64,000 bases of DNA from Methanoculleus bourgensis MS2 (GCF_000304355.2 NC_018227.2:744001-808000), one strand, 5' to 3'. Positions 1 through 10,690 are shown, counted from the first letter of the stretch. Numbers and translations are program-made. Notes: generated from the sequence alone by a model not told the origin.

Positions 1-1536
<1,536 letters not shown>

Positions 1537-1935
1537 GCGATAGCAAAGAGATTTTCCCTCCATTTTTAAAGCACGCTCAAAGAGGCGAACTTCAATAAAC
1601 GGCAGGCTCTCTTTTCCTTCTGGGATCCTCCGTGAATATGGGCACTCGTTTGCAGTTCTTATCTCGTGGGGTGCAGCCAGTTGCGGTGTTTCCGGGACCG
1701 CCCGTTCACTGCGAGTGGGGACTCCCGGGTATCGGAGAGTGTATGTGGATGGATGTGGTATTCAGGAGTAACGATGCATCCCCTGGCCCAGATCCGGTAG
1801 CACCTGCTTATTATCCGGGAACGCCATGGAGTTGCCTGTATCAATGGGGTATATCGATCGGGAGACTCTGGTACGGGGCTGATGGCATTTGTAGGTTGAC
1901 CTCGTGGTTGTCTCTGCTCTTCATCGCCTGGATTC
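1537..1935. other. Intergenic stretch without a convincing gene
   Basis: About 400 bases between the glycosidase and the convergent vapC. A plus-strand frame of about 105 codons (1632-1949) exists, but its composition is irregular and it resembles no known protein, so I do not call it. A short AT-richer patch at 1560-1620 follows the glycosidase stop and may hold its transcription end. I see no clear repeat here. Confidence 0.4.
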
Positions 1936-2328
1936 TTAATACGTCCTGACTCTCAGCCCGGGGACCCGGGTGAAGTGGCGGTCTCTGGTGACGATCTCGC
2001 CGTCGCCCGCGAGCGTGATTGCGGCGATCACCTCGTCGAAGTCTCCGATAGGTCTACCGTTTCCCCGAAGTTCGGCAGCGAGCGCGCCGAAGATCCGGTA
2101 GGTCTCATCCGTGACCGGAAGTTCGATCAGCGCCTGAATGATGGCTTCGACTTCCCGGATATTCTCCTGCGCCGATGCCGAGAGGAACGCTCCGCGGTAG
2201 AGTTCGAGGATGTTGATCGATGTGGTTGCAAGGGGCAGCCCTTCCTGCTCCATCGCCTCAAGTGTTCTCATCGCCTCCGGGTCGTGCCTGATCAGGTCGA
2301 CAAGCAGGGACGTATCAAGCGTCGGCAT
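1936..2328 (-). CDS. vapC: VapC-type PIN-domain ribonuclease toxin
   Basis: 130 residues, the normal length for a single PIN domain. The acidic residues expected for the Mg2+ centre are visible: Asp5 in [12 protein letters not shown], Glu42 in [10 protein letters not shown], Asp96/Asp98 in [10 protein letters not shown] and Asp116 in VTRDRHF. VapC proteins are sequence-specific endoribonucleases, often acting on tRNA or rRNA, and are kept inactive by the cognate VapB. The start overlaps the end of the upstream antitoxin frame by 14 bases, the usual translationally coupled VapBC order. The active site looks intact. The RNA target cannot be predicted. Confidence 0.88.
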   Translation of the reverse strand: MPTLDTSLLVDLIRHDPEAMRTLEAMEQEGLPLATTSINILELYRGAFLSASAQENIREVEAIIQALIELPVTDETYRIFGALAAELRGNGRPIGDFDEVIAAITLAGDGEIVTRDRHFTRVPGLRVRTY

Positions 2329-2554
2329 CGAAGTCGACCTCTCGCATTGACGCCTTCCTCATCTCGCGTGAGGCTTCCTCGACCGAGTCGGCCAGCGCGG
2401 GGTTCGGCCCGAACTCCTTGAGGATCTCTGAGAGTTTCTTCTTCGGCGGTGTATACTTCAGGATCACTTCGGAAAAGCTCATGTTTGAGGGACCTTTCAA
2501 CCGCGAAAGCCTCTCGTATGCATCGTCGCTGATGCTGATCGTCCTGGTTCCCAT
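2315..2554 (-). CDS. vapB: VapB-type antitoxin (UPF0330/DUF217-like)
   Basis: 79 residues from the ATG at 2554. A longer frame to 2659 exists, but the extra 35 residues are low complexity and unlike the family. The N-terminal part [19 protein letters not shown] is a typical ribbon-helix-helix DNA-binding segment. The middle (SFSEVILKY) and the charged C-terminus ([14 protein letters not shown]) would wrap the toxin. Such antitoxins neutralise VapC and repress their own promoter. The overlap with vapC supports a working pair. Confidence 0.85.
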   Translation of the reverse strand: MGTRTISISDDAYERLSRLKGPSNMSFSEVILKYTPPKKKLSEILKEFGPNPALADSVEEASREMRKASMREVDFDADA

Positions 2555-2725
2555 GTCTGTGTATGTGTATGTGCATGTATTTAGGTTCTCCCGCAGCGGG
2601 ATCCCATCCTGGCCAGACGGGGGATGCGGGCGGGGTTGTTGGGACCGGGGTGTATTCATGCTGTTTGTTATTGCAATCGGCTTGTCTCGTATGGGGGGTG
2701 TCTCAAGTCTTATTACACTACCTGA

Positions 2726-2935
2726 TTCCGGGAGGGGAACCTCCGGTACGGTGCTGCCGGCCGGATCGCGAGTCTCATCGACGACCTTCTGGCAACACTG
2801 GAGGGCGGGAGCGCGAAGAGGTTGGCTGCCGTTGGCATCGCTTCAGCTGAGGTTCCCTGGCTGAAAGGTGGCGTTCACGACACCGGTCTGTATGAGGACA
2901 CGAAAACGTCTGGCGGTGGATTACGACATGAAAAC
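2726..2935 (+). pseudogene. Possible remnant of a protein-coding gene
   Basis: One plus frame here has coding-like composition and reads as a plausible helical protein ([20 protein letters not shown], then [19 protein letters not shown]). It has no start codon, follows a stop at 2723-2725 and runs into the tRNA-Glu gene. I do not recognise the family; HEAT-like helical character is only an impression. It may be the decayed end of a gene disrupted at a tRNA-adjacent site, or chance. Confidence 0.3.
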
Positions 2936-2940
2936 AGAAT

Positions 2941-3012
2941 GCTGCTATGGGGATTCGAACCCCAGTCGTCGGCGTGAAAGGCCGACATGATTGGCCTCTA
3001 CACTATAGCAGC
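2941..3012 (-). tRNA. tRNA-Glu (anticodon TTC)
   Basis: The reverse strand folds into a 72-nt cloverleaf. The acceptor stem GCTGCTA pairs with TAGCAGC, the anticodon arm GTCGGC-CTTTCAC-GCCGAC gives anticodon TTC, and the T arm is CTGGG-TTCGAAT-CCCAT-like. No intron and no encoded CCA. Much of it is identical to the second Glu tRNA at 39.3 kb except around the anticodon stem and D-arm. Confidence 0.95.
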
Positions 3013-3102
3013 CTATGCAATGTGCCATACAACTTCGACATCACGGGATAAAAAAGTTGTGTCGGTGGGAATCCCGGTCGGTCGCCCGGAGACCCGGACT
3101 CC

Positions 3103-3972
3103 TCACTCGTAGACCGGAGATCCTTCTTTCTGGGTGACGGTCTTGAACGCCGCCATCAGCTGCCGGGTGATGGGGCCGGGCTTGCCGTTCCCGATGACCC
3201 GCCCGTCGATCTCGCGGATGGGCGCGACCTCCGCCGCGGTCCCCGTCACGAAGACCTCGTCTGCCGAGTAGAGGTCGTAGTAGCCGAGGTTCCGCTCGAG
3301 CAGGGTGATCCCCATCGACTGCGCGATCTCAAGCACGACCTGGCGGGTGATCCCGCGGAGGTTGTTTAAGGTCGGCGGGGTGATGATGGCCCCGTTCTTC
3401 ACAATGAAGATGTTGTCCCCCGACCCCTCGGAGATGTAGCCGTGGGTGTCGAAGAAGATCGCCTCGTCCACGCCCATGTGGTTCGCCTCAATCTTTGCAA
3501 GGATGTTGTTTAGGTAGTTGAGGCTCTTGACGTTCGGCGGCATCGACTCAGCCGGGGTGCGCCTGACCGAGACGCAGATCGCCCGGAGGCCCTTCTCGTA
3601 GAGGTCGCCGTACATGGCTCCCCAGGTGACGGCGACGACGATGACCGTCGGCACCTTGCACCGCCGGGGGTCAAGACCGAGGTCGCCCTTGCCCCGGGTG
3701 ACGATCGGGCGGATGTAGGCATCTTTTAAGTTATTCCGCCGCAGCGTCTCCTTGATGGCCTCGGCCATCTCCTCTTTCGTGATCGGGACGGCAAGGTCGA
3801 TCGTCTTTGCCGAGTCGTAGAGCCGTGCGAGATGCTCGTCAAGACGGAAGACCTTTCCGTTGTAGGCGCGTATCCCCTCGAAAACACCGTCGCCGTAGAG
3901 GAGCCCGTGGTCGAAGACCGAGATCTTCGCCTCCTCTTCGGGGACGTATCTGCCGTCAAGGTAAATGATCAT
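3103..3972 (-). CDS. ilvE: Branched-chain amino acid aminotransferase
   Basis: 289 residues, a normal size for the fold-type IV PLP enzymes. It catalyses the last step of valine, leucine and isoleucine synthesis, transamination of the 2-oxo acids with glutamate. Visible features are the N-terminal [20 protein letters not shown], the PLP lysine Lys149 in [12 protein letters not shown], and the phosphate-binding GITR and GTAAEV loops near the C-terminus. D-amino acid aminotransferase or aminodeoxychorismate lyase share the fold, but length and motif context fit IlvE. It is monocistronic here. Its ATG lies a short distance after an AT-richer patch around 4000 that could hold a TATA element. Confidence 0.9.
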   Translation of the reverse strand: MIIYLDGRYVPEEEAKISVFDHGLLYGDGVFEGIRAYNGKVFRLDEHLARLYDSAKTIDLAVPITKEEMAEAIKETLRRNNLKDAYIRPIVTRGKGDLGLDPRRCKVPTVIVVAVTWGAMYGDLYEKGLRAICVSVRRTPAESMPPNVKSLNYLNNILAKIEANHMGVDEAIFFDTHGYISEGSGDNIFIVKNGAIITPPTLNNLRGITRQVVLEIAQSMGITLLERNLGYYDLYSADEVFVTGTAAEVAPIREIDGRVIGNGKPGPITRQLMAAFKTVTQKEGSPVYE

Positions 3973-4148
3973 GGAAATAGTGTGGTAGCGGTTCGTTAGT
4001 ATGCTTTGTGTTTCATACCGCCAGGCGCCCTGCGGTGGTGCCGGAAAAGCGGCGGTGCCCCTTCAGGGGTGACTTCCTCCACTCTCCAGGCGCGGCGTTA
4101 TGGTCCCTTCTTCGCGGAGGGGTTGGGATAAACCGGGTTACCGACGGC

Positions 4149-4423
4149 TACTGCACCATTTCATCTAATATTTCATGTGGCCTCCCATCACCTCTCGCGC
4201 TCTCGCGCGAAGCCTTGACGCCCGTGGGACTGTTACGCCATCCTTCGCGATCTTCGCGGCTTCGCGTGAGTCTTCAGTACCGGGAGGGGATAATGTCTCA
4301 CGCGAAGAGCACGAAGACGCGAAGTCCGTGTATCTCCTCCTAACCGGAACCTTTCGCGAGCTCCCGCGCGAGACTGGCAATCGTTCCCACGCCCCCTCAA
4401 GTTAAGATGAAATGGTCCACTAT
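4149..4423. repeat. MITE-like repeat, family A, copy 1
   Basis: About 275 bases bounded by imperfect inverted repeats: left TACTGCACCATTTCATCTA, right (reverse complement) ATAGTGGACCATTTCATCTT. The interior is packed with CGCGAAG/CTTCGCG words and shares long blocks, for example CCTCCTAACCGGAACC and AGTACCGGGAGGGGATAATG, with copies at 11.88-12.19 kb and 41.88-42.19 kb. No open frame in it is conserved between copies, so it is probably a non-autonomous mobile repeat or structured spacer. It occupies most of the gap between ilvE and cfbB (3973-4464). Confidence 0.75.
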
Positions 4424-4464
4424 ATGTCTTCGCGAAAATACGCGAAGGGGGGTGCAGGAATCAC

Positions 4465-5835
4465 TCAGGCCCGGCAGCAGTCCACGAAGTGCGCAAGCAT
4501 CCCCCGGCTCGTCACCGGGTGGAGGTGCGTGTAACTCCCGATCGTCCGATCGCGGAGAGCCCCGTCGAGCCCGTCCCGGATCCCGCTCCCCCGGGTCAGC
4601 CGGTAGGCGTAGCGCGTCCCGGGCAGGAGCCGGACGTCGCTGTAGTGGAACTCGTGACCCCGGAACGCCGCCTCGCCCATGGGGCTCATCGCAGCGCTCG
4701 TCCCCACAACGTAGCCGAGCATCCGCCGCGCCGGCATCCGCGCCTCGCCGGCAAAGACCCCGGCGAGGTCGTAGGCCCGCCCCTCGTCCACGCCCGCAAA
4801 TCCGGGGGCAAGCACCATGCGGTCGGTGAGATAGATGAGTCCCCCGCACTCGGCGTAGACCGGGGTGCCGTTCCGCGAGACCTCCCTGAGCCCCTCCCGC
4901 ATCGCGACATTCGCCTCAAGTTCAGCGCCGTAGAGTTCAGGGTAGCCGCCCCCCAGGATGTAGCCGTCAGCCTCAGGCAGCCGGTCACGGAGCGGGGAGA
5001 ACGGGACCACCTCGGCCCCGAGCGATGCGAGCACGTCAAAGAGGTCGGCGTAGTAGAAGTTGAACGCCTGGTCCATCGCGACCCCGACCCTGACGTCAGG
5101 CGCCTCCGGCACCGCGTAGAGGGGGCTCTCCTCCGCCGGCAACACAAACTCACCGGCGATCCCGAGCAGGGCGTCCAGGTCGACGTGCTCCCCGATCATC
5201 CGCTTGATGATATCGATGCGCTCTAAAAATCCCTCGCCTTCTGCCCCCTCCCGGTAGGGCACAAGACCGAGATGCCGCGCCGCAAGCTCCATCTCCTCCA
5301 TCCGGGGGATGGCGCCGATGACCGGGACCCCGCAGTAGTGCTCGACCGCCCGGATCGTCTTCTCCCGGTGACGCGACCCCGAGATCTTGTTGAGGATAAC
5401 CCCCCTGATCGCGACATCGGGGTCGAACGCCTGAAAACCCTTCACGATCGCGGCCGCGCTCCTGGTGATGCTCCGGGCGTCGATCACGAGGACCACGGGG
5501 AGGTCGAGTCGTTTGGCTATCGCGGCCGTGCTCCCGAGGTCGGTGAGCGCCTCCGCGCCCTCAAAGAGCCCCCGAACCCCCTCCACGATGGCGATATCAG
5601 CCCCCCGGCACCCGTGCGAGAAGATGGCCCTGACCTCGTCCGGGCTCATCACGTAGTCGTCCAGGTTCCGGCAGGGCCGGCCCGTCACCCCTGTCAGGTA
5701 GGAGGGGTCGATGTAGTCCATTCCCACCTTGAAGGTCTGGACGGCCCGCGTGGTCGCGAGGAGAGCAGAGAGCGCAAGCGTGATACTCGTCTTCCCGCTC
5801 CCGGACCGGTCGCCGGCGATCAGCAGCCCCTTCAT
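4465..5835 (-). CDS. cfbB: Ni-sirohydrochlorin a,c-diamide synthase
   Basis: 456 residues, CobB/CbiA family. It amidates the a and c acetate side chains of Ni-sirohydrochlorin using ATP and glutamine, the second committed step of coenzyme F430 synthesis. The N-terminal P-loop is GDRSGSGKT (residues 8-16). The C-terminal class I glutamine amidotransferase domain carries the nucleophile Cys in YAECGGLIYL and a late His in the FHYSDV region. The sequence alone would also fit cobyrinate a,c-diamide synthase of cobamide synthesis. Overlap of its ATG with the cfbD stop (ATGA at 5832-5835) and the cfbA/cfbE neighbours decide for cfbB. Confidence 0.9.
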   Translation of the reverse strand: MKGLLIAGDRSGSGKTSITLALSALLATTRAVQTFKVGMDYIDPSYLTGVTGRPCRNLDDYVMSPDEVRAIFSHGCRGADIAIVEGVRGLFEGAEALTDLGSTAAIAKRLDLPVVLVIDARSITRSAAAIVKGFQAFDPDVAIRGVILNKISGSRHREKTIRAVEHYCGVPVIGAIPRMEEMELAARHLGLVPYREGAEGEGFLERIDIIKRMIGEHVDLDALLGIAGEFVLPAEESPLYAVPEAPDVRVGVAMDQAFNFYYADLFDVLASLGAEVVPFSPLRDRLPEADGYILGGGYPELYGAELEANVAMREGLREVSRNGTPVYAECGGLIYLTDRMVLAPGFAGVDEGRAYDLAGVFAGEARMPARRMLGYVVGTSAAMSPMGEAAFRGHEFHYSDVRLLPGTRYAYRLTRGSGIRDGLDGALRDRTIGSYTHLHPVTSRGMLAHFVDCCRA

Positions 5836-6911
5836 CGCATGCTCCGCAGGACCGCCCCGAACTCGCTCTCGACGATCTCACGGACGCCCAGGGTCTTTGG
5901 GTGCAGGTCGATCTCGACCATGACGTGGCGGTGCCCCATCTCCCGGAGGGGTTCCACCTGCCGGGGGCCGTTTGTGACCGAGAAGCACTCGATTCCTTTC
6001 ATGTACTCAGGCGGGACGGCGTGCGGCACCCCGACGATGAGGGCAAAGTCGGGCGCAAGTTCCCGGATCCGCTCCCCGACCGCGGTGCCGTTGGCGCCGT
6101 ACTCGTCCAGCGCCCCGATGAGTTCTGGGTCGACCCCGCGCTCCCGCATCCCGGCAAGGATCCGGGCGGCATCCTCCCGAACCTTCGGGAGACCGCGGTC
6201 TTCCAGGTTTGCGAGATACGTGATCGCAGCGTCCGGGCAGGCATCATGGAGGCCGATGAGTTCGTCGGCGAACATATAGGCGGTCTCCTTCTTCGCGTTC
6301 ATGACCGCAACCCCCCTCGCGCCCTCATCGGCAAGTTCCACGAGACGTTTTGCGGCGATGTGCTTGAGGTCGCCGCGCGATGGCTCGATGTAACTCCGGG
6401 AGGCCGCTCCCCGGAGCCGCTCCACCTCGTTTGCCTTCCCGAGGTGGTAGCGCTGGCGTTCCAGTTCATCGTCGCTGATCCAGCCGGCAGCGGCTGCCGG
6501 TTCAAGCGTCGCAAGCACGCCGTCGATGTTCTCCCGGAACCCGGCGTGGATATCCACTGCGATCGTCGGCGTGGTGACCCCGGCATCGTGGATGGCGGAC
6601 TCGAGGTCTTCGCCGATGATCATCGCAACACAGGTCCCGACGACCGCTATCCGGTGGGGCGAAAACTCCTCCTCAGCGTGGCGGAGCACCCGCACAAGCG
6701 GATCATGCCCGCCGAAGATGAACTCGTTGTCGGCAAGCGACGTTGTCAGCACCCGCATCCCGTCCTCTTCGAGGAGACGGGCGTGCTTGAACGAACAGCC
6801 CGACGGCCCGTGGAGGATCGCCACGTCCACGCCCAGGTCACGGGCGGTGTAGAGCGCCGCTACAATTGAACTCGGTCTTGGTTGAATGTACTGCATTAAT
6901 CTTATCTCCAT
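5832..6911 (-). CDS. cfbD: Ni-sirohydrochlorin a,c-diamide reductive cyclase, catalytic subunit
   Basis: 359 residues, NifD-like. With the reductase CfbC it performs the six-electron reduction and gamma-lactam ring closure that gives seco-F430. Candidate cluster or substrate-site cysteines are Cys39 (HGPSGCSFKH) and Cys94 (VVGTCVAMIIG). It is much shorter than nitrogenase NifD, as expected for the F430 enzyme. It overlaps cfbE by 10 bases and cfbB by 4. The partner cfbC is not in this window, although these proteins must act together. Confidence 0.92.
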   Translation of the reverse strand: MEIRLMQYIQPRPSSIVAALYTARDLGVDVAILHGPSGCSFKHARLLEEDGMRVLTTSLADNEFIFGGHDPLVRVLRHAEEEFSPHRIAVVGTCVAMIIGEDLESAIHDAGVTTPTIAVDIHAGFRENIDGVLATLEPAAAAGWISDDELERQRYHLGKANEVERLRGAASRSYIEPSRGDLKHIAAKRLVELADEGARGVAVMNAKKETAYMFADELIGLHDACPDAAITYLANLEDRGLPKVREDAARILAGMRERGVDPELIGALDEYGANGTAVGERIRELAPDFALIVGVPHAVPPEYMKGIECFSVTNGPRQVEPLREMGHRHVMVEIDLHPKTLGVREIVESEFGAVLRSMR

Positions 6912-8062
6912 GTCTTGACCGCGAGGACGATCGCGCCCGAGGGGGTGATGTTCCGTGCCTGAGTCAGCCCCTCATCAAGCGTGGCCGCCTCATGCCCCTC
7001 CCCAACATAGACGGTCGCTGTCGGGCCGACGGCCGATACCGCCCGCGCGATATCCTCCGGGGAGAACCCCTCACAGATCGCCCGGGCCTCCTCACCGATG
7101 ACGAGCGTCAGGGCGCCGTTTCCCGCGAGAGCCCGCGCGTAGCGGGCGGCCTCCACGGTGGTCTCTACGTTTGTCCCGCTGTTTGCGTTGTCCACGATCA
7201 GCAGGTTCCCCTCCCGCCTGCTCGCCATCCGGCCGGGCAGGGCGGCGAACCCCGCAAGCGGCGCAGGATCGATCCCGAGCACGCAGGCGGTCGCTGCCGC
7301 AAGCGCAAGTGGTGTGCGGTAGCCCTCAAGGGTGCAGAGTGGGTTTTCAAACGTGCCGGTGATCCTGCCCCATGCGTACCGGCAGACAGCGCCGTCGAAG
7401 GATACGATATCGCCGGCGGCCACCGTCCGCCCGGCAAGATCGATGCCGGGTGGGAGGACCACGATCCGCGCCCTGGCAAGCTGCCGGCACTTCTCTGTGA
7501 TCGCATGTTTCCGGCCCGCCGCGACCGGGTAGTCCTCCGGCGACGTCAGTACCGCCACGTCCCCGGCGCCCGTGACCCCGAGCGACTCTTCGGCGATAAG
7601 CCAGCCCCCGATGCGCCGGGCCTCATGCGCTGCCGGGATCAGGGAGGCGGGCGTGATGCTCCGCTTCCAGAGGCGCTCCCGTTCAGGGTAGCGGTAGGTC
7701 CCGGTCGATGTATGCAGGATGCCCGGGCCCGGCAGCAATGAGGCGAGAGCGTGGGCGGTGGTGGTCTTCCCCCGCGCTCCGGTGATCTCGATGAAGGGGT
7801 GCGGGGTGCGGCGGCCCCTGATGACCCACCCCACCATCTCATGATGCGAGACCGCGGGGCCGTGCCGCTGGAGGAGGGGGTGGGCCGGGTCGAGGTGAAC
7901 CGGCGCGGTGACCAGGTCGTAGGACCGCTCGAGCGCCTCCTCTACCGGGATGCCGGCCTTCCCGCGGTAGACGTCCACCTCGTCCACCTGGTGGCCGGAA
8001 CCACGGAGTGCCCGGGCGAGTTCAGCCCCGCCGTGGATGGTATCCAGCACCAGGATCTGCAT
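6902..8062 (-). CDS. cfbE: Coenzyme F430 synthetase
   Basis: 386 residues, Mur-ligase-like ATP-dependent enzyme. In the characterised pathway it activates the g-propionate of seco-F430 and closes the cyclohexanone ring, giving F430. The ATP loop is GARGKTT (residues 95-101), and the Mur-type Asn/Asp block NANSGTNVETTVEA follows late in the protein. The start lies 5 bases after the cfbA stop and the end overlaps cfbD by 10, so the set is one transcription unit. The operon context removes ambiguity with cell-wall Mur ligases. Confidence 0.92.
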   Translation of the reverse strand: MQILVLDTIHGGAELARALRGSGHQVDEVDVYRGKAGIPVEEALERSYDLVTAPVHLDPAHPLLQRHGPAVSHHEMVGWVIRGRRTPHPFIEITGARGKTTTAHALASLLPGPGILHTSTGTYRYPERERLWKRSITPASLIPAAHEARRIGGWLIAEESLGVTGAGDVAVLTSPEDYPVAAGRKHAITEKCRQLARARIVVLPPGIDLAGRTVAAGDIVSFDGAVCRYAWGRITGTFENPLCTLEGYRTPLALAAATACVLGIDPAPLAGFAALPGRMASRREGNLLIVDNANSGTNVETTVEAARYARALAGNGALTLVIGEEARAICEGFSPEDIARAVSAVGPTATVYVGEGHEAATLDEGLTQARNITPSGAIVLAVKTWR

Positions 8063-8067
8063 GGTCG

Positions 8068-8475
8068 TCAGGGATCCAGTTCGGCGATCGCGTCGGACGC
8101 GTTCTTCAGCATCAGTTCGGCAAGGAGCGGGTCGCTGCCGATGGGGTTTGCATAGACAAGCGGTACCGTCTTCCCGTTCATCCGGAACGTGCCTTTCCGC
8201 CCCCCTTCGGGGAGACCGAGGATCCCGGGGATGTCCTGGTCGATGTGGACACCCCTCGCGAGGAAGAGCGGGACGACGACCAGCATATTGATATCCTCCG
8301 TCCGGAACGCGTCGAGTTGTTCCTCGACTGTTGGTGCGTTGATGCTCATGAAACCGGGTTTGACGATATATTCATCGGTCTTTTCTGCGATGAACTCTGC
8401 GGTGGTCTCGATCAGTTCTTTATTATAAGGGAGCTTGCTGCCATGTCCTACCAGTAACATTCCGATTTTACCCAT
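8068..8475 (-). CDS. cfbA: Sirohydrochlorin nickelochelatase (CbiX-small type)
   Basis: 135 residues, the half-length archaeal CbiX form that works as a homodimer. It inserts Ni2+ (or Co2+ for cobamide) into sirohydrochlorin, the first step of F430 synthesis. Metal-binding histidines are His11 in LLVGHGSKLP and His77 in ARGVHIDQD. It is the first gene of the cfb operon. A TATA-like TTTTAATATAG (8497-8507, minus strand) lies about 27 bases before the ATG, which suggests a leaderless mRNA. Confidence 0.92.
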   Translation of the reverse strand: MGKIGMLLVGHGSKLPYNKELIETTAEFIAEKTDEYIVKPGFMSINAPTVEEQLDAFRTEDINMLVVVPLFLARGVHIDQDIPGILGLPEGGRKGTFRMNGKTVPLVYANPIGSDPLLAELMLKNASDAIAELDP

Positions 8476-8496
8476 ATGTTACAAGGTACTACGATA

Positions 8497-8507
8497 CTAT
8501 ATTAAAA
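8497..8507 (-). promoter_or_regulatory. TATA-box candidate for cfbA-cfbE-cfbD-cfbB
   Basis: Minus-strand TTTTAATATAG is centred about 27 bases upstream of the cfbA ATG, the distance between an archaeal TATA box and its transcription start. No Shine-Dalgarno sequence lies between, in keeping with a leaderless transcript. A second T/A-rich run at about 8520-8530 is an alternative. Confidence 0.55.
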
Positions 8508-8757
8508 TAATTACCGATTGTTTTTAAAGGCCCGGTTCCAGATCTATGTGATAGCAGGATTCGAACAGGAGACCACCTCCTGCATCCACTGGCTTTCGGC
8601 CAGCCGGTTGATCCGGGGGTTCGCCTGCCGGCACAGGCAGAGAGTCTGATGCGCGGTATCCCGGCTGGCGATCTCCGGCTCTGCTGTGCGCCTGCCCGCT
8701 CCGGCGGCGGGCCGATACAAATCAATATCCACTCACACCACCAACAGATATGGAAGC

Positions 8758-9897
8758 ATGATGGAAGCACATGATCGTTTTGAACTCCTCATAAACGATC
8801 GGATCGTAAAAACACCGGTGGCAATCGCATCCATGGCCGGTGTCGTGGATGCAGCCTATGTTCTTGAGCGGGCGGCTCATATCGGGGCCGCATTCATCGG
8901 CGGCTATTCTATCGACGGTCCTACCATCGATGCAAGCCGACGGATGGCGCAGGAGGGCCGCAAAGAGTTTTTGTATGACGACCCCCTGGAAGAACTGGGA
9001 CGGCAGATTGATGCCCTGAAACCGAGCGACGTGGTGACCGGTATCAACCTCCGCGGGAGCACCCCTGCTGCCTACGCCGATATCGCCAGCGCGTTCGAGA
9101 ACCAGGTGGTCTACGAGATCGACGCCCACTGCCGACAACCGGCGATGATTGAGGCCGGATGCGGCGAGTTCCTCCTGCAGTACCCGGCAAGGCTTGTCGA
9201 GATCATCCGCGCCCTGAAATCAGAGGGCGTGACCGTCTCGGTGAAGATCCGGGCCGGTGTCGCCGCTGACGATGCCAGTCTTGCCCGCGCTATCTGGAAG
9301 GCAGGGGCGGACGTCCTCCACGTGGACCTGATGGACTACGGGCATAGCAAGATCCGCCAGATCAGGAACGCCTCCCCCCTGACACTGATCGCGAACAACT
9401 CCATCACCACGTTCGACCGTGCGATGGATGCCTTCTCCCATGGCGCAGACCTCGTCTCGCTTGCCCGGAAATCCGACCCCTGGACGCTTGCCGGCCTGGA
9501 TGCGGCCATCACCCGGGCCGCCGATGAAGGCGGCTGGTATAACGCCCCAAAACAGCTCTGCCGCGGCGGCGACATCAGGGCGCTCGCTTTCTGCTGTATG
9601 CCGGTGAAGCCCTGCCCGCTCCTCCCGGCCCTCGAGAAGGTCGGGCTCTCCCGGAACGACTACCTGAAACTTAAGCAGGATGCGGTGAAGGGCACTCCGC
9701 TCGAGGGGGGGAAGAGCACCTGTTTTGGGAGCCTTGCCTGGTGCTGCAAGGTCAGTTCACCCTGCATGTTCCGGAACATGACGCTTGAGCAGATTGGCCT
9801 CTCTGCGCGGGAGTACATGCGGTGCAAGCACCACCTGGCCGGGGAGATCATGCACAGGTTATTCGATGAAGGAGAGAACGCTAGCGAATCGCGCTGA
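8758..9897 (+). CDS. Methanogenesis marker protein 9 (Dus-like barrel plus Cys-rich domain)
   Basis: About 379 residues from the ATG at 8758; an adjacent in-frame ATG at 8761 is equally possible. Upstream frame extension to 8686 is GC-rich and not conserved-looking. Residues 1-260 resemble the flavin-binding TIM barrel of tRNA-dihydrouridine synthases (SMAGVVDAAYV, EIDAHCRQP, SVKIRAGV, GADLVSLAR). The C-terminal part is rich in Cys (LCRGGD, FCCMPVKPCPLL, CFGSLAWCCKVSSPCMF), the pattern defining putative methanogenesis marker 9, found almost only in methanogens. Function is not established: it could modify RNA, or use FMN with an Fe-S or metal centre. It overlaps the CitG-like gene by 32 bases. 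Confidence 0.85.
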   Translation: MMEAHDRFELLINDRIVKTPVAIASMAGVVDAAYVLERAAHIGAAFIGGYSIDGPTIDASRRMAQEGRKEFLYDDPLEELGRQIDALKPSDVVTGINLRGSTPAAYADIASAFENQVVYEIDAHCRQPAMIEAGCGEFLLQYPARLVEIIRALKSEGVTVSVKIRAGVAADDASLARAIWKAGADVLHVDLMDYGHSKIRQIRNASPLTLIANNSITTFDRAMDAFSHGADLVSLARKSDPWTLAGLDAAITRAADEGGWYNAPKQLCRGGDIRALAFCCMPVKPCPLLPALEKVGLSRNDYLKLKQDAVKGTPLEGGKSTCFGSLAWCCKVSSPCMFRNMTLEQIGLSAREYMRCKHHLAGEIMHRLFDEGENASESR

Positions 9898-10690
9898 ACA
9901 GGCGCAGATGGCGATGATGCTTGAGGTCTGCGCCTACCCGAAACCCGGGAACGTGGACCGGTGTCATGACTATTCCGATACCCGCCTCGAGCACTTCCTT
10001 GCCTCGACCATCCTCGTGCGACCGGTCTTTGAGACGGCTGAGCGGACCGGCGGTCGCGTCGGGAGCCTGATCCGGGAGGCGGTTATGCTCACCAACAGTC
10101 ACGCCGGAGGGAACACCCACTTCGGGGCGTTCATCCTGCTCATCCCCCTCATCCTCGGGGGAGACATCGAGGGGGCGCGCCGGGTCGTGGCCGGGACCGA
10201 CGTCCAGGACGCGATCGATTTTTACGCGGCATTCGGGCTCACCCAGGTCAGGGTGGCGAAGAGCGACGACCTGGACGTGAACGACCCGGAGTCAATCGCC
10301 GCGATCAGGGAGCGGGGCATGACGCTTGCCGATATCATGGCCTACTCGGCGCCCCGGGATATGGTCGCCCGGGAGTGGACGAACGGGTTCGCCCTGACCC
10401 GCCAGTGCGCAGACCTGCTTCATGCGCACGGGCACGGCCGTGAGGCGATCGTGCGGACGTTTCTCGACCTCCTCGCATCGGTGCCGGACACCTTCATCGC
10501 GAAGAAGCACGGGGCGGAGGCGGCGGAGAGGACGATGCGGTGTGCGGGCGAAGTGCTCCGCGGGGGGCGCGATCTCCGTGCCTTCGATGCCGAGTGCATC
10601 AATGGCGGGATCAACCCGGGCTCGATCGCTGACATCACCATCGCCGGGATATACGTGGCGCTCGGGGAGGGGTGGCAGTGGGACTGCTAG
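9866..10690 (+). CDS. CitG-like (triphosphoribosyl-dephospho-CoA synthase family) protein
   Basis: 274 residues from the ATG at 9866, which overlaps the marker 9 gene. Family features are the CAYPKPGNVDRCHDY block near the N-terminus and the GGNTHFGAFILL core. Bacterial CitG makes the citrate lyase prosthetic group precursor from dephospho-CoA and ATP. No citrate lyase genes lie nearby, so the archaeal homologue probably does a different ribosyl transfer. It is followed by DUF447 with a 19-base overlap, so marker 9, CitG-like and DUF447 are likely co-translated. Function in methanogens is unknown to me. Confidence 0.8.
   Translation: MKERTLANRAEQAQMAMMLEVCAYPKPGNVDRCHDYSDTRLEHFLASTILVRPVFETAERTGGRVGSLIREAVMLTNSHAGGNTHFGAFILLIPLILGGDIEGARRVVAGTDVQDAIDFYAAFGLTQVRVAKSDDLDVNDPESIAAIRERGMTLADIMAYSAPRDMVAREWTNGFALTRQCADLLHAHGHGREAIVRTFLDLLASVPDTFIAKKHGAEAAERTMRCAGEVLRGGRDLRAFDAECINGGINPGSIADITIAGIYVALGEGWQWDC

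Noticed and set aside
1632-1949. 105-codon plus-strand frame after the glycosidase
   Set aside because: No recognisable protein features, irregular composition, and overlap with vapC on the other strand.
4465-5835. Cobyrinate a,c-diamide synthase (cobB/cbiA) of cobamide synthesis
   Set aside because: The family is the same, but the gene is embedded between F430 genes and translationally coupled to cfbD.
8535-8690. tRNA-like segment (GATTCGAAC, possible T-loop) between cfbA and marker 9
   Set aside because: The 5-bp T stem and acceptor stem do not pair, and no anticodon arm can be drawn. It may be chance or a decayed fragment, so no tRNA is called.
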